Positions 49,201 to 58,200 of a DNA stretch of 64,000 bases are shown in pieces (the stretch's first letter is position 1; every line of letters starts with the position of its first letter). The notes beneath the pieces were generated by a model. It saw only the letters and a list, made by a program, of their open reading frames with translations. It made no database searches and had not been told where the DNA came from. Both the position numbers and the translations under genes were made by a program. The DNA is taken from assembly GCA_025084515.1 (NCBI GenBank), contig JAJAGP010000372.1, positions 186,001-250,000 of the forward strand, read 5' to 3'. Source of the DNA: Ancistrus triradiatus. Taxonomy: Eukaryota; Chordata; Actinopteri; Siluriformes; Loricariidae.

Positions 49201-52200
49201 AGTCCCAGTATATGAGCTGCCAGTTCTAATGCAGGGAACAACAGTTCTGCATTTTCCCCACTATTTTTGAATAGTGGATATATTTCATATAGTGGATATA
49301 ATCAATGCCGATTATTTCACAATGGCATTAATCGGCCAACCTATTAAAACCTATGAAAACAGCGTACACCTGTGTATCCCCTAGTCGAATTGTAGTGGTG
49401 TGCAGCAGGACTAATAGCTCATAGGCTAGGTCATGTTCACATTTTGCTTGTCCATATGCATTACAGTATTTCGAGAACAATAGCGACCTCACACCTGTCT
49501 CCCAACAGTTCTCGAGTTTCAACCCCCACAACCAAAGCCAAATCATAAACAGAATGTGGGGGAAACAAGAAAATCAAAGCAAAATGGCATGAGCAAAACA
49601 AAAGCCTTTACTCTGGCAAGAGTGTGGCATATGCACAGGAAGAGCAAATGCAGTTCATCGGGGTCACAGATGATTTACAGCTGCGTGGCTGCTCCACGTT
49701 AAATATCGCACTTCAGAAGGAGAGGGAGGGAGGCCGCCTGGTACGCAGAGCCACAAATGAAAAGGGTAGGCAGAGGAACGGAGAGGATGTGATGAGTTTT
49801 TATTGGCCAAGCCTTGTCACATCTTAATTAATAAGCAGCCTTCCAATAACACGGGAGGCTTGGCTTTCTTTTTGGGAGATGATAATTAAATAGAATACTT
49901 TCCCCCTTCACTGCCTGTCAGCATTAATAAGCTCTTAATAAGCCATTCATTTAGAGAGGAGTCTTGTTTCCTTCTGGTTTCCAAGCAGCATTGAAATCTG
50001 ATGTAGCAAGCCTCGCTGAGAGGGCCACAAGCTGCTGTGAGCATGTTTGTGTGTTTTGCCCTGTGCCTGACACTTGGCATGGTAATCCCCTTTCACGGTG
50101 CAGTCTGGCTATATTTGATAGCAGCCAGCTGCTCAGTGCTGGACAGGGGCATTCTTTGGTAGGGACCATGGGTCCTCTTGGCACACAGGCTCATTTAACC
50201 ATTAAGCTCAGCAAGAACTGGTAGGTCATTCAGCAGTCTTAGTTGCTGAGGGCTGCGGCTAACAGGGTTGTCTTATAAATCTTCTCCTTTATGGATTCTG
50301 TCACACTGTTCCTCAGTGTTACTGGGGCAAGGGTGAGGAGGTCCCAAAGGGGAGCTGTTGCAACTGTTAAACTCGGACCCCGTTGTGAAACAGCGGACCG
50401 AAAACAAACACTTGAACATGCATTCCGAATGCTGCCATCCAGTCCTCGATGCTACGTTAACGCTTGGATAAGGATAAACGAGTTTCCTTGTGACTGACAG
50501 AAAACCAAATTTAGCAAGGCTGCTGCTTTACTCAGACTCATCTAGCACCTGTGCATTGGATTTCTGGGATCTAGAGGCTTTGACACCACAGCTCTCAAGC
50601 AAGAAAGGGAATCCAACAGACAACGTAGGTCTTACTACAGCAAGAGCGGTGAAGGGATTGGATTATGGGTTTGCCAGGAGGGACAAACCAGGTGTACACT
50701 GAGTTCAGACTGTTAACATCACTACTACGTGTACTGTCTGTAACAAGACCTTTAACTTCCAAGGAGCTCAAGGTTTCCAGGAACCCAATGCGCCAGCTCA
50801 GCACCACTGGGTCCCTCGAACAAAAGGGAGTCCTGACATAAGTTTATCCCTAGTAAACTTACACAAAATAGTGCATGTTTGCCTGTAGTACTACATGGTG
50901 TGGTAGTTAGTATTGATTAGGGATGCACCGATCCAATATTTGGATCGGGATATCCCCATATTAACAATGCTTTGAAGCATGCATCAACATTATGCAATGG
51001 AAATGTTTTTCTTCAGTGGAGATTGCACAATTGGTCAGGATTGAAGGGAAAATGGATGCTGCCAAGTACACCCAAATTATCCAAGCGGACAAAACATGCA
51101 GACTCCTGGTAGACAGCTGAAGATGTCACCAAAACCACATCACCGTAGCTTAATTACAGAAAGGTGAGTTGTCCATGAGTGGCCAAGTCCAAGCCCTGAC
51201 CTATATCCAATCTGTGGAAGAGAAATCCACTGATGCTCAGCACAAAATCTAGGTTTGCACAGCTGGTAGAGACATATCCAAACAGACTGATTAACTGGAT
51301 CGGCTATTGGAAAATTAACGTGAACCAGTTTATATAGTTTTAGGTGAGAAAGAACAGTGGGGAACAAACAACGCAGTACTACTTACAATAGGACAGGCAT
51401 AAACACTTACAATCACCATTTACAGCTTGTTACAAATAAGCAGCTGAAAGTCATCCACACAAACACCAGTAACTTGCACAAAAAGTCTCTAAACACATCA
51501 ACCGATTCATTTATACTCAGTAACCACTTCATCTATCCAGGGAGCAAGGTGGGAATACACTTTAAAAAGGGGTGATTCAGACCCTTACTAGGGTGATTTA
51601 GATTAGCCAGTCCACCAGCTGGCATGTTTTTCAGAGGCGGGAAGAGACTTACGAAGAACTTGCCAAACTCCACAAGGACAAAAACCAAAGGTGAGGAACC
51701 TAGAGTGGCATCAACACCTCCTGGATCAGAAATGTGGAGAGAAAGCAGCAAATTTCTCTTCCGTAGGAACAAATACTGCTTTGGGTAGAAATAAGAAGCA
51801 TAAGTTTTGACAGTGGGGGGAAAATAGTCATTCCTGTGGTCGACACATGACTTCAAATGTGAGTAATGAAACTTTTTTCCACATTGCACTGTCGCACCAC
51901 TGGCGTCTGCTGAACTGATGGGTCTTGTGTCTTCAGTAGATTAATACTCAGAGTATTCACTGAGTTCTTGAGCAATCAGCATCAAAACTTTTGCTCAAAC
52001 CAACTTGCTCCCCAAGCTACGTACACATAAGGAAATACAAGAGTGCGACCGTAAATAGCCCTCGAGTTGAGGAGAACGTCAGGAGGTGAGAGCAAAAAAA
52101 AAAAGAGGAACAACAAGAACGCCTGTCTGTCTAATTAAGAATGTGACAGAGAGACGTCAGAGAGGGGAAAAACCATGGAAGGGAAGGAGGGCAAATGCTG

Positions 52201-55200
52201 TACTGAATGTCGATCCTTGGGATTAATTGAAAGGAAGGGATGAAGCTTGGCACCGAGACAGAGAGGGGCGACGACAAATCAGAGAGAAGAGCCGCTCAAG
52301 ACGTGCATGAGCTCTGGAAGATAGGAGCCGGTGATTGGGCGGGTGTTCCAGAAATAGAAAAGGAAAGAAAGGGAAGGGAAGAACTGGCAGGCCTTTTTTT
52401 GGCAGAGTTAAAGTCATAATTTGGACTGTAGCCTGCTGGCTTCCAGACCGGCGGGCTTTCCCTGTGTTTTCTACAGTCTAATTTCCCCCTTTTTCAAAGG
52501 GAGATCAAATAGAGTTCGTGCATAAAAGCCACGTTATTGATTTCGTATGTCTATTTTTAGCAGCATATAAGCATGTTACGGTACATGTCTGCACAGAAAT
52601 TCAAATCGACTGCTCGTTTCCTATGTAACAAACAACAGAGCCATGACGAAAGGCCGTAACAAGGAGCTAGAGCAACAACGTCACATATATAATGCCACTG
52701 ATGTAGTAAAGTGACAAATCCAGTCACAGGCTTGCATACATTGCACTGATCTACTGTACTGCACTGGGTGAACAACAACACCGCAAATCTCTACCTTCCT
52801 CCTCAATGTTTGGTGCATAAACAAGACAAAAGCTTATAAGTGCTGTGTTATATCTTCTCCCCGGCTTTATCGTGACTTAAACAAAAGTAATGCAATCAAA
52901 CGCAATAATTATACAGCAGTTCGTAAACATTTTGGGGTCCATTTTAGTGAAGTTGTACCGAGCATCAACAAGCTACACCCACTTGAGACAAACCTTGCAT
53001 GACATCACAGAGAAAATGAAGCAGACAAGGATAAGAAATGATTCTTCTTACAGTGGGTGAAAATTCGGTTCTCGATGCTTTTTGAAAAATTTGTTCCAAA
53101 CTTGTAAAAGGCATTTCAGCCAAAACTCGATTCATGATTCATGATTCAGTACACAGTGATTCAGGTTCACAATAGCACTTCCTCAGTGAAGATCTGCATT
53201 GTGTTTATTGTGTTTTCTTTATTTTTACATCTACAGTACTGTATTCTGTGCAATAAGTCTCCACAGATAATACAAAGGGTTAGTTTATAAGAGCCAACCG
53301 AAAGGAAACAGAAAGCAAACCAATAGGTAGCACAGGCTGCACTATGCTAGCGCTGAGTTCACCAACACAGTAAGTGTTTTTTTTTACTTTTCACTTTCAA
53401 TCCACTACTCACTAAGTGAGAGTTTTCCACACTTTATTCTAAAATATGCTTTGTGTTAATGATTTAGGCCAACTGTAGGTTACTGTAAGCGTTTTAAACA
53501 TTCTACTTATCATAAGCTCCAGTGGATTTTCTGGGGGTCTGGAATGGATTCATTCAATTGATATTATTCCTTATGGCAAACATTTGCTGGGTACTCATCC
53601 TTCTGGAACGAACTATCAATGAGAACCGAGGTACCAGTGTATATCTGCCCATACCATTTCCTGCACTCACTCCTGCTACACACTGCAAACAGGAACATGG
53701 ACAGGAACATTCAGACCTGGATAATTTATAACAAGCATTTATACCACACTGATTTATTTATATGAGGAGCTCCCATTTTATCACACCAATTAAATGGCAT
53801 TAGTGCCAGTAGCAAAAGTGGATTCATTACAGCGACAACCAGTTGATTCAAGAAGATCCATTGAAAAGAAGGGCTATTTAAAGGAACTTTTTCATATCTT
53901 AAAATAAATCACAAAGGCAATCTGCAAAGACAATTACACACACACTGATACACCAGTGCTGCCGGCGGGAGACCGCAGGCACCCACAGAGCAAAGGACAG
54001 GCTGGGTAATTGTGCCCCTCGTTTTGATGACTCGTTTTAGATGGAAACCGGGGAAAAGACAATATGCAATTATCTTGAAGAGGGAGCGAGCCGAACACAG
54101 CTGATGAAGGGCCGGGATTCAATCATGCTCCCTCAGCGTTCTACACAATTAAACTGCAATAGAGATAACAGCCCATCATAATCATCCTGCTCATAATCAT
54201 CCTTATTACTTTTAGTAACATCACTATTTTCATCGCCTTCCTTATTAATGCCCTGTTCCGTTAGATGACTGACAAGGATAGTGCAAGTATTTTTGCATCT
54301 CACTTTCCTCTCAGGTTAAGGGTATTGGCTAGCCTGATTGAGTCTGGCTTGATTCTATATTTTACAAAATTAATACGCTTTCTATATTTAGCTAATTAGT
54401 GAGCATCTTCCCAAGGCCTTGGTCAGAGTCGGGAGGATTCATCAATGCCTACAACTCATTAGCCGGCTCACTAACTGATCCCAGTCTTGCAGCACCTGGC
54501 CACAATCCTTTCTAAGCATACTCTGGAAGGAGGCAGTACCACTCTGACACGCACAAATTGCTACATGCAGATTACATTCTGGATCATAAATCAAATATGA
54601 AATTCAAATCACTTCTACTCCCTAGAAGTTGGAATAATTGGCTACAGGTCTTCTATTATAAGTAACGACAGATATGCCACGATACGTTCTGTGAAATTGC
54701 TCATTATGCGATTACCAACACTTAGCAAGACTTAGCAATGCAATGCTATACGGAATACTGTAGCGCATCTATATTTCATTAAATAAAAAAGATATTGCAG
54801 AGTTTCCCACACGGTGATTTGTATAATATCAACACTGACCACCACATATTGATATTCAATTTGTTTACTATTTAAGCAGGGTAAAATCTTATACAGTGGT
54901 TCCTCGGTTCTCATTGTTAATTCGTTCCAGAAGGCTACTGAGCTAATTTTTCCCACAAGGAACAATATAAATTGACTGAATCCGTTCCAGACCAACAGAA
55001 AATCCACACTGTATAAGGCATTATTATTCTATGCATATATGTATTGTACAGATGCTCCCTGATTTACAATGGTGCTTGAAAGTTTGTGAACCCTTAAGAA
55101 TTTTCTATATTTCTGCATAAATATGACCTAAAACATCATCAGATTTTCACACAAGTCCTAAAAGTAGACAAAGAGAACCCAGTTAAACAAATGAGACAAA

Positions 55201-58200
55201 ACTATTATACTTGGTCATTTATGTATTGAGGATTAGTGAGTGGCAAAAGTATGTGACCCTCTATGATTAGCAGTGAATTTGAAGGTGAAATTAGAGGCAG
55301 GTGTTTTCAATCAATGGGATGACAATCAGGTGTGAGTGGGCACCCTGTTTTATTTAAAGAACAGGGATCTATCAAAGTCTGCTCTTCACAACACGTTTGT
55401 GGAAGTGTATCATGGCACGAACAAAGGAGATTTCTGAGGACCTCAGAAAAAAAGTTGTTGATTGCTCATCAGGCTGGAAAAGGTAACAAAACCATCTCTA
55501 AAGCGTTTGGACTCCACCAATCCACAGTCAGACAGATTGTGTACAAATGGAGGAAATCCCCCAAGGCCATTGTTACCCTCCCCAGGAGTGGTCGACCAAC
55601 AAAGATCACTCCAAGAGCAAGGCGTGTAATAGTTGGCGAGGTCCACAAAGGACCCCAGGGGTAACTTCTAAGCAACTGAAGGCCTCTCTCACATTGGCTA
55701 GTGTTAATGTTCATGAGTCCACCATCAGAAGAACACCAAACAACAATGGTGTGCATGGCAGGGGTTGCAAGGGGGAAAAGCCACTGCTCTCCAAAAAGAA
55801 CATTTCTGCTCGCCTGCAGTTTGCTAAAGATTGTGTGGATAAGCCAGGAGAGGATTGGAAGAAGAATGTTTTTTTTTTTTTTTTGTTTACAGGTAGACCC
55901 AAAAATTTTGGTTTAAAAGAAAAGTGTTATGTTTGGAGAAAGGAAAACATGATTTCTGAATTATATCAGAGAATTCTAAAAGGAAAATGTTAGGACATCT
56001 GTCCATGAACTGAATCTCAAGAGAGAAGGTGGGTCAGGCAGCAAGACAACGACCCTAAGCACACAAGTCGCTCTACTAAAGAATGGTTAACGAAGAATAA
56101 AGTTAATGTTTTGGAATGGCCAAGTCAAAGTCCTGACCTTAATCCAATCGAAATGTTGTGGAAGGACCTGAAGCAAGCAGTTAATGTGAGGAAACCCACC
56201 AACATCCCAGAGCATGAAGCTGTTTTTCCGTACGGAGGAATGGGCTAAAATAAAAATTCCTCCAAGCCGGTGTGCAGGACTGATCAACAGTTACAGGAAA
56301 CGTTTAGCTGCAGTTATTGCTGCACAGGGGGGTCCCACCAGATACTGAAAGCAAAAAGGTTCACATACTTTTGCCACTCACTAATATTTAATATCGGATT
56401 CATTTTCCTCCTCAATAAATAAATGACCAAGTATAATATTTGTCTCATTTGTTTAACTGGGTTCTCTTTATCTACTTTTAGGACTTGTGAAAATCTGATG
56501 CTGTTTTAGGTCATATTTATGCAGAAATATAGAAAATTCTTAATGGTTCACAAACTTTCAAGCAACACTGTATACAGGCGCAGACCTGTATATATAATTA
56601 GTGACTCAATCAATGATTTCGTTTTATGAAGAACCGATCCAGGGTAATCTGAAAGGGTAAAAGATGGTTCATTATTATTCTAAATGTATTGTACTGGCTG
56701 GTAACAACTGCATGTTACCACCTGCTGGCTATGGCTAACCTATTTTCCATTGGCGATCCTCAGCTTATTTGATTGTCCTTGAGTGCTTCTTTATCTCCTC
56801 ATGCATGGCTACATCAATCTACCCCAAGGAAATGAGCTTTAAAAAGAGGTCGGGATTCCTGAAGTGCGCTGGAGCTGCTGGAGTAAAAGTCACACGAATT
56901 CCAGACTGACTGTTCGCACTGCAGTTGTGTGATGCCGTATCAATTTGGTAACATGCTACGTTTGAACGTACTACTCTATCCTCCTGAGACCTCGCGTCCC
57001 CACATGAGGACATGACGTTATGGGTTTGCTGCTCCTCGTACTTCTTTCTGCTTAACTCAGTCCTCATTTGTAGACATTCTTGAGCAATTCACAAAAACAA
57101 AAATACCTCCTGTTCAAAGATGGTGCTCAGTTTTTATACATAAATAAATCAGAGCTCCGAGGAGGGTAATGAGGTCTCAAGAGGCTATACCGTGCAATAT
57201 CTTTGGGGTGACTTTGGGGCAAATAGCTTGACCGCAGTCTTTTCTATCCTGGATTAAAATGCGGAATCTGCAACGAAACGCTTCCTATAAAAAGGTTTTA
57301 ACTACCAGCTGTCCATGGCAAAATTGCGTTTCAAATATAATTACAATGTAGCCATGTAGAATTAGGTAAAGCTATTAGCTGAGGAAATATATTAGACGCA
57401 ATTTTCTAGAAAGTAATTGCTGCTACTTGCTGCAGGAGCCACAATGTTAATGTGAGGTGAGCAGTGGCTAAATATTATTTAAAGGCACATGCACTCAAAA
57501 CGGATCGTTCTGAAAACTGCTGCTTAGACAGAGCGAGAAGGGTTCTCCAGTACCCCATCCAGACCCCAGTGAACAGTGTTAACTTGTGGAAAAGGGGTAA
57601 GATATGTCACATTTAATAATATTTTTCCTTTTTTTAGATTTCATTTCAAGTTGCAAGTGATATCTGACATATTACATTCCACAGTAGGCTTGGAAACCAA
57701 TAAAAGCTTGGGTGGCACAGAAACAAAGTCATGACGGCAATGCTAGACTATAATTATCATGTCTGATTCTCCAGATTACACAAACGATACAGGGCTGAGT
57801 TCCTAATGGTTTGGCACCTTTAAAGAAAGCCCAGGAGTCCTCAGCACCAAACCACCCATCTCTGAATGAGCTCCAAGTGGTACCTGGGCATGTCTAGACA
57901 GCTCTCTGTCTTTCTGTACTTCCCTTTCTGTCTCTGTCTCTCTAACAGCTTTCCTAATCTGTCCCTGTCTTTGCGGCAAGCCACAGTATGATGGTGGACC
58001 AAGTCGGAGAAAAAGGGAGGGAAAGGCGGTGATTGGTTTGGCAGTCCACTGGCTGGGTGGAGCTTGGGGTCAGGAGCGGGAGGCACGGTGGGATGGGAAA
58101 AGCCACAGTCTTTCACATGACAGCTGTGACCACTGAGGACTGTGCAACGCTTTACTGCCTCAAGGGTGTGCGTATATGTCTGCGCTTTGGGCTGAGCTGA

